A stretch of DNA of 36,710 nucleotides from Persicirhabdus sediminis (GTDB lineage Bacteria; Verrucomicrobiota; Verrucomicrobiia; Verrucomicrobiales; Akkermansiaceae): assembly GCF_016595495.1 (NCBI RefSeq), contig NZ_JAENIM010000027.1, forward strand, positions 1 to 36,710, written 5' to 3'. Made by a program: the position numbers and the translations under genes. Positions 28,801-36,133 of the stretch are shown one piece after another. The notes beneath the pieces were generated by a model. The model had not been told where the DNA came from. It saw only the letters and a list, made by a program, of their open reading frames with translations, and ran no database searches. The number at the start of each line of letters is the position of its first letter. Within the stretch, counting starts at the first letter, position 1.

Positions 28801-30794
28801 TTGATTTCCAGCTGAAGACGATTGCCAAACTCAAAGAGCTCGCTAAAGAATCGGATTCAGCAGTCAATACCGCGATCACCGCTGCGGTATTGTGTAAAAA
28901 CATTGAGTTCATGCCAGCTAACTGGGGGCAAGACGCAGTAGAATATGTCAAACAAACCTACCAGCTGCTTGATTCTCCCGAGGAAAAATTCATCCTCACA
29001 CACAACCTAGCATCTGATGGAGGGGAAATTTTCAACCATGCGCAAATTGCCCAACTTGCCATCGCTAGTGTGGTTGATAGTCTAGCCGGATTTGATTATG
29101 GTGATCAATTTTACGCCTACGAATCGCTGCACAACATCCTGCTCAACTACCGCCCAAGTGAAAAAGACGAGCGCTACGCGCAGCTGTACAAGCAGCTGAA
29201 AAAAGAACTCCGTCTCCAACGGAAGTCTAGCAGCGTTCGCAGCAACTACCGCAATAGCAAATCATACTACAGCCTGCAGCAAAGCTTGTTAGCATTAGCG
29301 CTAGCCTCAGGAGACGAGAACCTAGTGAACGAGGCGATCAAATCTCACACCGGCTACTACCGCAATAACCCGTATGTGACCATGCTACTCCTGCGTCACG
29401 GACAGGCGGAAGAAGCGCACAAACTGTGGAGCATCAACAGCAAAAAAGAACTAGTGCTAGATGTGCTCAAATCCCCTATCGGATTGTACGACGCGCAGCT
29501 AGAAGCTGGCCTAGATGGCTTCGTGGCGCTCAAGCCAAATGACAAACAACGCCAGCTACTACGTGACTTGGTGAGCCTGCGCGGCGATAGCATTGATCAA
29601 GCCCAGCAGCCCAAGCAAGACGACAAACAACGACGTGTGAAGCTAGCTGAGAACTTGCTAGACAGCTCACACTACAATGCGGATGAAGCGTGCAAGCTGA
29701 TCAGCAACATGTTCTATGCCTATGAGTTTGAGAAAACTAGCAAAGAGCTAGATGGCGATTTATACGACGCGCTGCAGCCAGCAATCCCCCAGCTGATGGA
29801 GAAGCTGCTCGTGCAGGTGAAATACGATTTCAACGAAAAATGGAAAGACGATTACTTCACCGTCATTGCGCTGTATTTCAAGAAGCTAGCTGAAGATGAA
29901 AACCTCGAGCAAATCAGCAAAGACCTCAGGGCCATGAATGCGGCAGCCAAGGCCAATAATAATCGCCCGTGCATTACCCCGCTATACGCCGCAGCAGCTC
30001 AGCTGCAGACGGGCGTATACGATGCCATTCTCAGCGACGACAAAGAAAAGCTAGCAGACTATCAAAAACTGCTAGAACCATTTGCTCGCACGGTGCTGAG
30101 CTCGCGCTCGTACTCTGTGTACCGCAACTACTCACTGCCAAGCACTCTCTATCTACTGTGCTACCTATTCTCAGATCAGCCGAGTGCCTACACGGCATTT
30201 CGTGACGAGATGGAGAAACACAAGAATAGCAAAACCAAATACCTCCGCGGTTTCTATCAGCTGATGCCGCTAGCTCACGCCAGCTACAATGGCCACAAGC
30301 TACTCGCTGAAGAAAACCGTGAGCTACACGTGAAGATCTTCAAGAAGCTCATCGACGGAGTTAGTGATGATTTATTTGAAATACACTACATGTCAGTGAA
30401 TGGTTATACGGGGCTTAATTTCTACCTAACGAAGAAATTACTGCCAAAAGAAAGCCTGCTAGAGCTGTACGACTACGGCCACAGTGTGGACAAAAACCCC
30501 AATGGCGACGCGATGATTAACAAGGCCAAGGTTTACAAGGACTTTGGCGAACACAAAAAAGCCGAGGCTTGTTTCCGCGAAGGCGTCAAGCTAGCTGAGG
30601 CCGCTGGCGATAACGAGCAACTTGGCAGCCACATGTATTTTGTTGCCGAGTCCATGTACTATCAGAAGCGCTATCAGGAAGCGGTAGATTACGCTCGCGC
30701 CATTCCAGAAGACTTATGGAATCAGTTCATGAAGGATTCTTTATACAAAAATACCGAAAGCTGGCTGCAAGAAGCCAAAGGCGCAAATAACTAA
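21792..30794 (+). CDS. Giant exported TPR-repeat protein B (3000 residues), tandem paralogue of A
   Basis: It starts 16 bases after gene A with the same first residues MNKKLFVRLSSSLLFASLS and a Sec signal ending AQA. Residues 1-340 differ from A at only six positions (L/I, D/E, A/V, A/E, I/V, N/K). After that the two align end to end as clear but divergent homologues; for example NEDYEERRKAMLEAAQL and DTVMRQTQTLR are conserved blocks. TPR helix pairs dominate the first 960 residues and the C-terminus. Polar linkers fall at about 1456 (QQQQNNYSS) and 2475 (RKSSSVRSNYRNS), matching those of A. The gene closes the 26-kb operon and is followed by a hairpin at 30820-30853. Expected location is periplasm or cell surface. 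Function beyond protein interaction cannot be read from the sequence. Confidence 0.85.
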   Translation: MNKKLFVRLSSSLLFASLSIAQAEEAADQPAEVVEINAKAAKYHKVLSKRPNSGHVFDRFCDAWLDTHSNQQLEAYLIEAANDKSPASQLLLAYFYQRQGEDHKALEVLKKSLVDHPENQAIRIQQAKTLAKLLAFDAAVAELDIAAKTAEHDDKLEILQLRGKFLARCGRYEEAQQTWTEILKTDASDEELVENILEAQIAEGLFEQALATSDIQLKQTRDAYQKVLHTLRRGDIYQRSGDVQKAIDTYTSTLDSVGEGSWLEREILAQLHEIFRRDDDFESLVTLYEKLTSEHPQRVGIKKAHTQLLSQLERHDEAETLLREILKITPGDRSNREELIEILLNAEKFDDALVEIKSLIKLHPEDAQLWLTLARVQQQAGQKAELEASLQEYIKLNDSSENAYLTAAELLRQYKLPESADKLLVDAIAKFPASLECRDTHARLLLSMDRRDEAITIWSEMIESGTRDTVMRQTQTLRTAGEAKLSYELLQKRADEFNTDINFATYVTNQALSQKDYESATTWANTVLTLSSHIDEMRQAVLLNCKVAMRAQDLTERIDQLKQLENPSIAQHWLLSQLYELDGETEASLAEVQKIHQQDEITGILAETDLYENREDYTNAAKSLETILEKPNGKRPIYLRRLVTLYRQLDEREKALAHIETWKQLAPGEQGPWLLEADLHMHRVGWEKSIVVLQRASQKFSDDNHAILMKLAEIYQRDSQYAQAQRIYWNMYERSEEMDDRLKLVQDIAKVAEEQGRMDDLIATFQEKRSGNRKSVEPLLALAAIYQFNEDYEERRKAMLEAAQLKPNDVKILHSIAQLEEREGDIDRAENTLQRAIKIDKSESSKQKLAELYLKNEEGEKGLAILQELHGVQSADARELEKATLAIANSNEIEAALTFIDDALLRFPNDYRLSFLKAQLLYYESDYDDTIEQLLGTLQINEEIENATAIQEEEYWKRWLGDHTNPITATDNTNFDWRAYHIMPNKQNRRGRIFDGQLPGHLFEKNGLSVGAILSCIARLDDSEKASWISKLEQQGFKEVEFRSLIAYRYLANSLENDELQKFLELNPEHTGAMVKWLQKQDSSFEYGKRIQNAAEIDIKKCFEYYKIVSIDDKHKDDLKSFEHEWRWMQLYYSDDKDSLEKWQQTLQEHQDHINNEVKEDKKVTQLAPPYHLMNKDVQEDIRDLLITEILKDFAHEENYQHLANWHDELLLLGHCAQPGREKLLADYMVQTTKVYQHFLANRKSNQYYPWKYQIMTGYREALIALPAYPPKSGSKVPPHLWILADEKLLADNVSNIGGKKPTLLSELEIEFPAEVEIEPQLQLLLASSQGNEELEQKIIAEIEQNHQWELGDIMLLVGYYAKQEQYDKAMQLLQKARYQPLKSDQRKKIDGNMVALGLTMIDDGEYEGGAELIEAKRAALRLRKSRFEQSDDKKQLITLLDHFGLHREADQFAAKNQQQQNNYSSAQTMNYEQEFIDAVRDGKEDKIKRLANKRFKALIRGSIKHSTMKDRKAFRELVKENQLEEHLTKSITAGESSSKRKQADDAIGLFILAKNDEAYQKMSSLVRTGSKDHELLANWLFLIKDEDIELAGEIVHKRLQFSSYWQLAQLLDLLLRASSEGDTHHQFFRLLTIYKNYFDSTDGKNNQGQRELVYAYENLNRQLFYNSRKWQYDLLSPLADDYIEKLEKCKNDEEREINLQYQSVLIDLLLATMKQPVLAEASFNALHAMHANTGTLDQLNREVALPALLNHFKALKNADSVASNSYLRGKAQSLMQLPLAFLIDEAQENGGPIVSSDELSQIKKVNAKAAAFIGQLDGLLNAEASELEAMLQTIISNKDNKKIAGLSGIMLKICAEKSHLSPAVNDYLVRSDRANVKSKYDGDYSSLLQNLASYFPLLADHLSESELESWLNQLAHSLAMCQTDLAAYLRSDNSSYSQGQVSHYERKAAFLKLMAKLNEDTSGYYNFSILRVLHDTGQPLEYSVRKISSSFNTDSIKTADDLVEDIVLHQITNLSTAKYLAIAQEKDEKTNPLESYIVKLRKKIRRNDKGEGIQVKDLLAAAEGKSAETQFIVRALCLTEFDNHEKKQAALLSMLENHADIFAQMDSVVGLWAYHFLIRDGLGLSGNDTLEIPASYSDKAKKVIHQLVELGKTEAKDKIAQMLLYNKVDDDDELKGHISDLQKYTNQLAESDRDLLTKTAGHLLKLSRDYQNAREKDNYYHPLLGSHHNNKYTNDMRELVSSYPARQAGDRLKYLHDILQTDPLKGNKLSFSDTAAAAAEVKTIYTVIFDQNKTDDERLDQLAQLIADYSALPAELQSTMILSMVRTFLYDTKGSFDFQLKTIAKLKELAKESDSAVNTAITAAVLCKNIEFMPANWGQDAVEYVKQTYQLLDSPEEKFILTHNLASDGGEIFNHAQIAQLAIASVVDSLAGFDYGDQFYAYESLHNILLNYRPSEKDERYAQLYKQLKKELRLQRKSSSVRSNYRNSKSYYSLQQSLLALALASGDENLVNEAIKSHTGYYRNNPYVTMLLLRHGQAEEAHKLWSINSKKELVLDVLKSPIGLYDAQLEAGLDGFVALKPNDKQRQLLRDLVSLRGDSIDQAQQPKQDDKQRRVKLAENLLDSSHYNADEACKLISNMFYAYEFEKTSKELDGDLYDALQPAIPQLMEKLLVQVKYDFNEKWKDDYFTVIALYFKKLAEDENLEQISKDLRAMNAAAKANNNRPCITPLYAAAAQLQTGVYDAILSDDKEKLADYQKLLEPFARTVLSSRSYSVYRNYSLPSTLYLLCYLFSDQPSAYTAFRDEMEKHKNSKTKYLRGFYQLMPLAHASYNGHKLLAEENRELHVKIFKKLIDGVSDDLFEIHYMSVNGYTGLNFYLTKKLLPKESLLELYDYGHSVDKNPNGDAMINKAKVYKDFGEHKKAEACFREGVKLAEAAGDNEQLGSHMYFVAESMYYQKRYQEAVDYARAIPEDLWNQFMKDSLYKNTESWLQEAKGANN

Positions 30795-30819
30795 ATCATA
30801 ACAAAATCCCTGAATCTAC

Positions 30820-30853
30820 CAGCCAGCTGGATCATCCGCCATCCAGCTGGCTG
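30820..30853 (+). terminator. Hairpin at the end of the giant operon, probable terminator
   Basis: A perfect 13-bp inverted repeat CAGCCAGCTGGAT/ATCCAGCTGGCTG with an 8-base loop lies 26 bases after the stop of giant gene B. The following T-tract is poor (CTTTGCC), so it may act with a termination factor or as an mRNA 3'-stabilising hairpin. A third copy of the stem word, CAGCTGGCTGGAT followed by TTTT, occurs at 30883-30899. Confidence 0.6.
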
Positions 30854-30952
30854 CTTTGCCCTATCATCTAGCGATGAACCCGCAGCTGGCTGGATTTTTC
30901 TACTCAGCTAGAGGTATTTGTGGCTAAGGCATCACTTTTTCACCATTTGGAT

Positions 30953-32088
<1,136 letters not shown>

Positions 32089-32114
32089 TCTCACAGATTC
32101 ATCTAGCATTTAAC

Positions 32115-32154
32115 AAATCGTCCGCACTGGTTTTCAGTGTGGACGATTTTTTTT
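32115..32154 (+). terminator. Intrinsic terminator after leuB
   Basis: A 15-bp stem AAATCGTCCGCACTG/CAGTGTGGACGATTT (one G-U pair) with a GTTTT loop is followed by T-rich sequence to 32154, 26 bases after the leuB stop. Confidence 0.95.
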
Positions 32155-32680
32155 GCCTCCAAAACTCCGCTAGCCTGATAGCTGATAGGGTAAATCTAGC
32201 TGGTAGCAAGGGATCACACCGACCCAATGGCAACAAAATGCATTTAATTGAAAAAAGTATTTTTTATATGTCAAATCATTGTGTATGAATGGTATTACAC
32301 ATAGACGGCAGCGGCTGGAAAGCAGCTGAAATCGTAACTGTATCCCCTTTTACGCGCAGAGTATCAAAAGCTAAGCGACACCCATCTCTACCAGTAAGAT
32401 CGATTTTGTGTTAATCGGTAATCGTTGATGCAAAATCAAACTAGGTAAGTTTGGATTAATTAAGCTTAATTCCGTAAATCGTGAATACTCGTCACTTTCT
32501 CGCCGTAAAATTAGGCAACACGCAAGATCATTTCAAATACGAACTCATTAAGATAATCCATCACACAAGGCGGTGCTAAAGTCATACAGAATAAAGCTTT
32601 ACACGATGTTAAATAATAATGAATTTTAAATAGAAAAGAAACTTGTCAATTTCCTTAACTATAATAACAGTCCTTCAAAA
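32155..32680. other. AT-rich regulatory gap upstream of the GntR regulator
   Basis: No gene is supported in about 520 bases. Visible structures are a perfect 14-bp palindrome AATTAAGCTTAATT at 32458-32471, an inverted repeat GATTTTG (32402-32408) with CAAAATC (32431-32437) enclosing two TAATCG words, and TGGTATTACA at 32290-32299. The last resembles the TGGTNNTACCA-like core of GntR-family operators with one imperfect half. TATAAT at 32660-32665 lies 15 bases before the regulator ATG and could be its minus-10 element, but no good minus-35 is at the right distance. Autoregulation through one of these palindromes is inference. Confidence 0.45.
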
Positions 32681-33400
32681 ATGAAAGTTATCAAACCTAA
32701 AGACTCATACAGCAGCGGCCCAGTCATCTCCCATTTCCGCCACCAAATCATGTCTGGAGCACTTCAGGCTGGAGAGCGCCTACCCTCAGAGGCCAAGCTA
32801 TGTGAACAATTTTCAGCTAGCCGCACCGTGATCCGCGAGGCCATGCAGCAGCTCAAAGCACAGGGCTACATCAAGACCATCGTTGGTAGTGGTAGCTACG
32901 TATGTAACGGCTCATTAGATCATCTGCGTGACAGCTTAAGCTTCTACTCATGTACTAGCAAAACTTCTAAGGACTGGCTTGAACTCCTCCAGTTGCGCCA
33001 AATGATCGAAAGTGAATCCGTGAGACAACTCGCTAAGGAGAAACACATTCCAGCACTCAGCCCAATCTGGCAAGCGCTAGAAACCATGCGCGCTAACATC
33101 AACGATCTGGACGCCTTTGCAGCAGCCGACGTCGACTTCCACTTCGCACTCGTTTCCGCTACAGAAAACAAAATCTTTGCATCTATCCTCGAGGCCCTGC
33201 GCCCAATCGCTGATAAATTTGCCAAATACACCTACGAGGCAGAACAAGGCACACAAGCACGTGAGCGCATTCTCGCTGAGCACGAAGCCATCTTCGAATC
33301 TATCCGCAACGCAGACGTAGCTGCAGCAGTGGCCAATGTTGAGCTTCACCTCAATAACTCTATCACCACTCTCGACCTCGAGAGCATTGAGAAGAACTAA
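32681..33400 (+). CDS. GntR-family transcriptional regulator, FadR/FCD subfamily
   Basis: The 239-residue protein has an N-terminal winged helix-turn-helix (about 12-75) with the family signature LQAGERLPSEAKLCEQF, SRTVIREAMQQLKAQGYI and a wing GSGSYV. A C-terminal all-helical FCD ligand-binding domain (about 95-235) follows. Its expected metal or ligand residues are visible: the Asp/His pair in DVDFHFALVSATEN, His in EHEAIFESI and His in VELHLNNS. FCD regulators respond to small carboxylic or sugar acids and often control adjacent catabolic genes. Here there is no catabolic neighbour, so the target is unknown and may be distant or the gene itself. It has its own terminator. No Shine-Dalgarno is seen. 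Confidence 0.92.
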   Translation: MKVIKPKDSYSSGPVISHFRHQIMSGALQAGERLPSEAKLCEQFSASRTVIREAMQQLKAQGYIKTIVGSGSYVCNGSLDHLRDSLSFYSCTSKTSKDWLELLQLRQMIESESVRQLAKEKHIPALSPIWQALETMRANINDLDAFAAADVDFHFALVSATENKIFASILEALRPIADKFAKYTYEAEQGTQARERILAEHEAIFESIRNADVAAAVANVELHLNNSITTLDLESIEKN

Positions 33401-33494
33401 CTGCCCCCAACTATTCAGCTGGAACACTCACACACTAACCAGCTGATAGTTCTGGCCGCAAGGTCAGCTAAAAATCATCATTAACCCAACGTTA

Positions 33495-33538
33495 CCAAAA
33501 AAAGGCCAGCCGGAGAAATCTCCTGCTGGCCTTTTTGG
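33495..33538. terminator. Bidirectional intrinsic terminator after the GntR gene
   Basis: AAAAAGGCCAGC pairs with GCTGGCCTTTTT, extended in the loop by GGAGA/TCTCC, giving a long stem flanked by A-tract and T-tract. It lies between the plus-strand regulator and the convergent minus-strand membrane-protein gene and can stop both transcripts. Confidence 0.85.
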
Positions 33539-33596
33539 TCTCCGCGCCGAGAGCTGAATTGCTAGAGCCTTGGCTAGAAAAAAGATAGCCAGCAGC

Positions 33597-33938
33597 CTAT
33601 TCGACACGCCGGCCATTTGCTAGCTCAGAAAGCACCAGCCTATCCAAGATCTCAGACAGAGCCAGCATCACTAGAGCTATAAAAATTAAAACAAAAGCCA
33701 GCACAATGGCAGCTGGATTGACAAAGGCTGCAAAAAAGCTGAATCCTCCCAGCACTATGCTCAAATAACCAAATACCAGCAGAGCCGTATGAGCCCACGA
33801 ACGCTGAAACTCGACCTGCTGAACAAGCTTTACGATCTCTTGCTTAGGCTCCTCGTTGCATGGTATGCTTTCACTCATGTCCCATTTGTTAGCAAAATCA
33901 ACTAACACAAACAAGCTAATCCCTACGAAACCCGCCAT
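33597..33938 (-). CDS. Small membrane protein, function unknown
   Basis: The 113-residue frame encodes two clear adjacent transmembrane helices at about 50-70 (HTALLVFGYLSIVLGGFSFF) and 76-95 (AAIVLAFVLIFIALVMLAL). They are preceded by a polar segment with EEPKQEIVKLVQQVEF and followed by a basic tail. The first 20 residues (MAGFVGISLFVLVDFANKW) are hydrophobic, so either this is a third short membrane segment or translation starts at Met21 (33878), which would give a cytoplasmic N-terminus. Neither start has a Shine-Dalgarno. It is downstream of the lipoprotein gene on the same strand, 51 bases away. No family was recognised. Confidence 0.6.
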   Translation of the reverse strand: MAGFVGISLFVLVDFANKWDMSESIPCNEEPKQEIVKLVQQVEFQRSWAHTALLVFGYLSIVLGGFSFFAAFVNPAAIVLAFVLIFIALVMLALSEILDRLVLSELANGRRVE

Positions 33939-33955
33939 CGCAGATAGAAAATCAG

Positions 33956-33975
33956 CCTAGCAGTTAGCGGCTAGG
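33956..33975 (-). terminator. Weak hairpin between lipoprotein and membrane-protein genes
   Basis: CCTAGC and GCTAGG form a 6-bp stem with an 8-base loop; on the minus strand it is followed after CTGA by TTTTC. It could attenuate transcription between the two minus-strand genes, but the stem is short. Confidence 0.25.
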
Positions 33976-33989
33976 TTGAAGGCTAGGAT

Positions 33990-34349
33990 TTATTTGTTCA
34001 TTTTCTCAATCGAAAAATCAGCCGAGCCGGCACCATCCTCCCTGAATGTCATCACCAACATTTGTTTATTACCATCGGGATCGTAGATCCAAATCTCACG
34101 CCACGCCATAGCGCCAACGGGCCCGACGGGCTGCTGCAAAACAAACTTCATCACCTTTTTATCGCCGCCCATCAGCTGCCTAACTCCAGCTGAAGCATCG
34201 CGAGTCAGCTGAGCATTGCACAAGGTCCCCTCTGAGCACACGCCAGGCTTCAGCGTATGCAAGGGGGCTAGCTCGTTCGGGTTCTGACTCGTACAGCTTA
34301 CTAATGTTAGTGTGGTCAAAATCGCTAGTGTTGGTAATCGATAGTTCAT
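33990..34349 (-). CDS. Small predicted lipoprotein, function unknown
   Basis: The 119-residue product starts MNYRLPTLAILTTLTLVSC, a type II signal peptide with lipobox LVSC (Cys19), so it should be a lipid-anchored envelope protein. The mature part has a conserved-looking beta-rich end (VLQQPVGPVGAMAWREIWIY, MLVMTFREDGAGSADF). DPDGNKQ, lying between those strands, is a turn. The arrangement resembles small lipoproteins of the SmpA/BamE size class only in size; no family is claimed. Two cysteines in the mature region (in GVCSEGTLC) could form a disulfide. It lies upstream of the membrane-protein gene on the same strand. The ATG at 34349 is the only start that includes the signal. Confidence 0.7.
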   Translation of the reverse strand: MNYRLPTLAILTTLTLVSCTSQNPNELAPLHTLKPGVCSEGTLCNAQLTRDASAGVRQLMGGDKKVMKFVLQQPVGPVGAMAWREIWIYDPDGNKQMLVMTFREDGAGSADFSIEKMNK

Positions 34350-34675
34350 AACAAAGCCACTTTAGCAAGAACCTAGCGGGTCCCTAATCGCTTATCATAG
34401 TTACTTCATCGCTCTAGTCGATAGACTCACAAACTAGCGTGCTGGCTATAGATCTAATGAAGCATCTAGAGTGCGCGTGCTTTAGCACCGCTTTTGCACT
34501 TAGCTCGGCACCAAGTCACCGCCAGTTGACGCATACCATAGACGCTCGTCAGTTAGCAACGAGTAGCTATCCAACTTGAACGAGCGAGCATTGTCTCGCC
34601 CCTTTGGGGCTTTTACTCTATTGGCGACTTATCACCCAGACCAGCGTTGGGCTTTCAGCCCGGCCTTGGACTGGG
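34350..34675. other. Noncoding region leading into the tandem array
   Basis: No gene is supported. At 34598-34614 a hairpin GCCCC-TTT-GGGGC followed by TTTT has the same design and flanking CTCG as the GGTCC-TTT-GGACC element of the array units, so it looks like a degenerate relative. The bases just before the array (GTTGGGCTTTCAGCCCGG and GGACTGGGC) contain further short inverted repeats. A plus-strand reading frame across 34576-34761 is an accident of this repetitive sequence. Confidence 0.5.
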
Positions 34676-36064
34676 CTGCAGTCTCTCGGTCCTTTGGACC
34701 TTTTTTTTCATCACTAGCCACCAGCTTGATAGATACGAATAAATCTAGCTGGTGCCGCTGACATGCACCCCTCTTCTTATGCTATCTGCTAGTCTGGATC
34801 TGGCTGCAGTCTCTCGGTCCTTTGGACCTTTTGTCATCACTAGCACCAGCTTGATAAATGCAAATAACTCTAGCTGGAGTCAATGCATGCTCTCCTTTTC
34901 TTATGCTATCTGCTAGTCTGGGTCTGACTGCAGTCTCTCGGTACTTTGGACCTTTTGTCATCACTAGCCACCAGCTTGATAGATACAAATAAAACTAGCT
35001 GGTGCCGCTGACATGCACCCCTCTTCTTATACTATCTGCTAGTCTGGATCTGGCTGCAGTCTCTCGGTCCTTTGGACCTTTTTTCATCACTAGCACCAGC
35101 TTGATAGATACATAAAACTAGCTGGTGTCAATGCATGCTCTCCTTTTCTTATGCTATCTGCTAGTCTGGATCTGGCTGCAGTCTCTCGGCCTTTGGACCT
35201 TTTGTCATCAATATCACCAGCTTGATAGATGCAAATAAATCTAGCTGGAGTCAATGCATGCTCTCCTTTTCTTATGTTATCTGCTAGTCAGGGGCTGGCT
35301 GCAGTCTCTCGGTCCTTTGGACCTTTGGACCTTTGGACCTTTTTTCATCAATATCACCAGCTTGATAGATGCAAATAAATCTAGCTGGAATCGCTGATAT
35401 GCTCTCCTTTTCTTATGCTATCTGCTAGTCTGGGTCTGACTGCAGTCTCTCGGTCCTTTGGACCTTTTGCCATCACTAGCCACCAGCTTGATAGATGCAA
35501 ATAAATCTAGCTTGTGCCGCTGATATGCTCTCCTTTTCTTATGCTATCTGCTAGTCTGGATCTGGCTGCAGTCTCTCGGGCCTTTAGACCTTTTTTCATC
35601 ACTAGCCACCAGCTTGATAGATGAAAATAACTCTAGCTGGTGCCGCTGACATGCTCTCCTTTTCTTATGCTATCTGCTAGTCTGGGTCTGACTGCAGTCT
35701 CTCGGTCCTTTAGACCTTTTGTCATCAATATCACCAGCTTGATAGATGCATAAAACTAGCTGGAGCCGCTGACATGCTCTCCTTTTCTTATGCTCTCTGC
35801 TAGTCAGGGGCTGGCTGCAGTCTCTCGGGCCTTTGGACCTTTTTTTCATCACTAGCCACCAGCTTGATAGATACAAATAACTCTAGCTGGAGTCAATGCA
35901 TGCTCTCCTTTTCTTATGCTATCTGCTAGTCTGGGTCTGACTGCAGTCTCTCGGTCCTTTAGACCTTTTTTCATCACTAGCCACCAGCTTGATAGATGCA
36001 AATAAATCTAGCTGGAGTCAATGCATGCTCTCCTTTTCTTATGCTATCTGCTAGTCTAGGTCTG
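34676..36064. repeat. Tandem array of eleven ~125-bp noncoding units
   Basis: Units begin at CTGCAGTCTCTCGG. Starts are 34676, 34804, 34928, 35054, 35176, 35299, 35440, 35566, 35692, 35815 and 35941, with a cut-off twelfth CTGTAG at 36065. Lengths are 128, 124, 126, 122, 123, 141, 126, 126, 123, 126 and 124. Each unit contains three parts. The first is a short hairpin GGTCC-TTT-GGACC (degenerate in some copies) followed by a T-run on the plus strand. The second is an imperfect palindrome with arms CCAGCTTGAT and ATCTAGCTGG around an AT-rich centre. The third is a pyrimidine-rich CTCCTTTTCTTATGC segment ending CTGCTAGTC. Copies differ by substitutions and small indels, and sub-variants recur (TCAATGCATGC versus CGCTGACATGC). 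Lengths are not multiples of three, so it is not coding. It stops where the IS3-family element begins. Confidence 0.93.
35315..35338. repeat. Three 8-bp repeats CTTTGGAC inside array unit 6
   Basis: The hairpin core of unit 6 is expanded to three consecutive CTTTGGAC copies, which accounts for nearly all of the extra length of that unit (141 bp). It is a local slippage expansion. Confidence 0.9.
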
Positions 36065-36133
36065 GCTGTAGTGAACTTCCCCAAAATACTAGCCAGCAGG
36101 TCTCCTAATTGATACCAAGAAATCATAGAGACC

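Noticed and set aside
12863-30794. Assembly artefact duplicating one giant gene
   Set aside because: The copies differ throughout, including about 47 scattered mostly synonymous changes in the near-identical block, so they are two real genes.
34576-34761. Plus-strand frame of 61 codons leading into the array
   Set aside because: It crosses hairpin-rich noncoding sequence and the first array unit, and has no start signal or recognisable domain.
35860-36040. Ribosome-site-plus-start (AAGGAGAGCATG) on the minus strand of array units
   Set aside because: In the common variant the ATG is followed at once by CAT TGA, a two-codon frame, and other variants lose the ATG (CATATC); this looks like chance purine-rich sequence.
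34676-36064. CRISPR array
   Set aside because: Units of about 125 bp are contiguous, with no unique spacers, and no cas gene is present.
34676-36064. Integron attC array
   Set aside because: The imperfect palindromes invite the idea, but there are no cassettes between units, no integrase and no RYYYAAC/GTTRRRY core pattern at unit ends.
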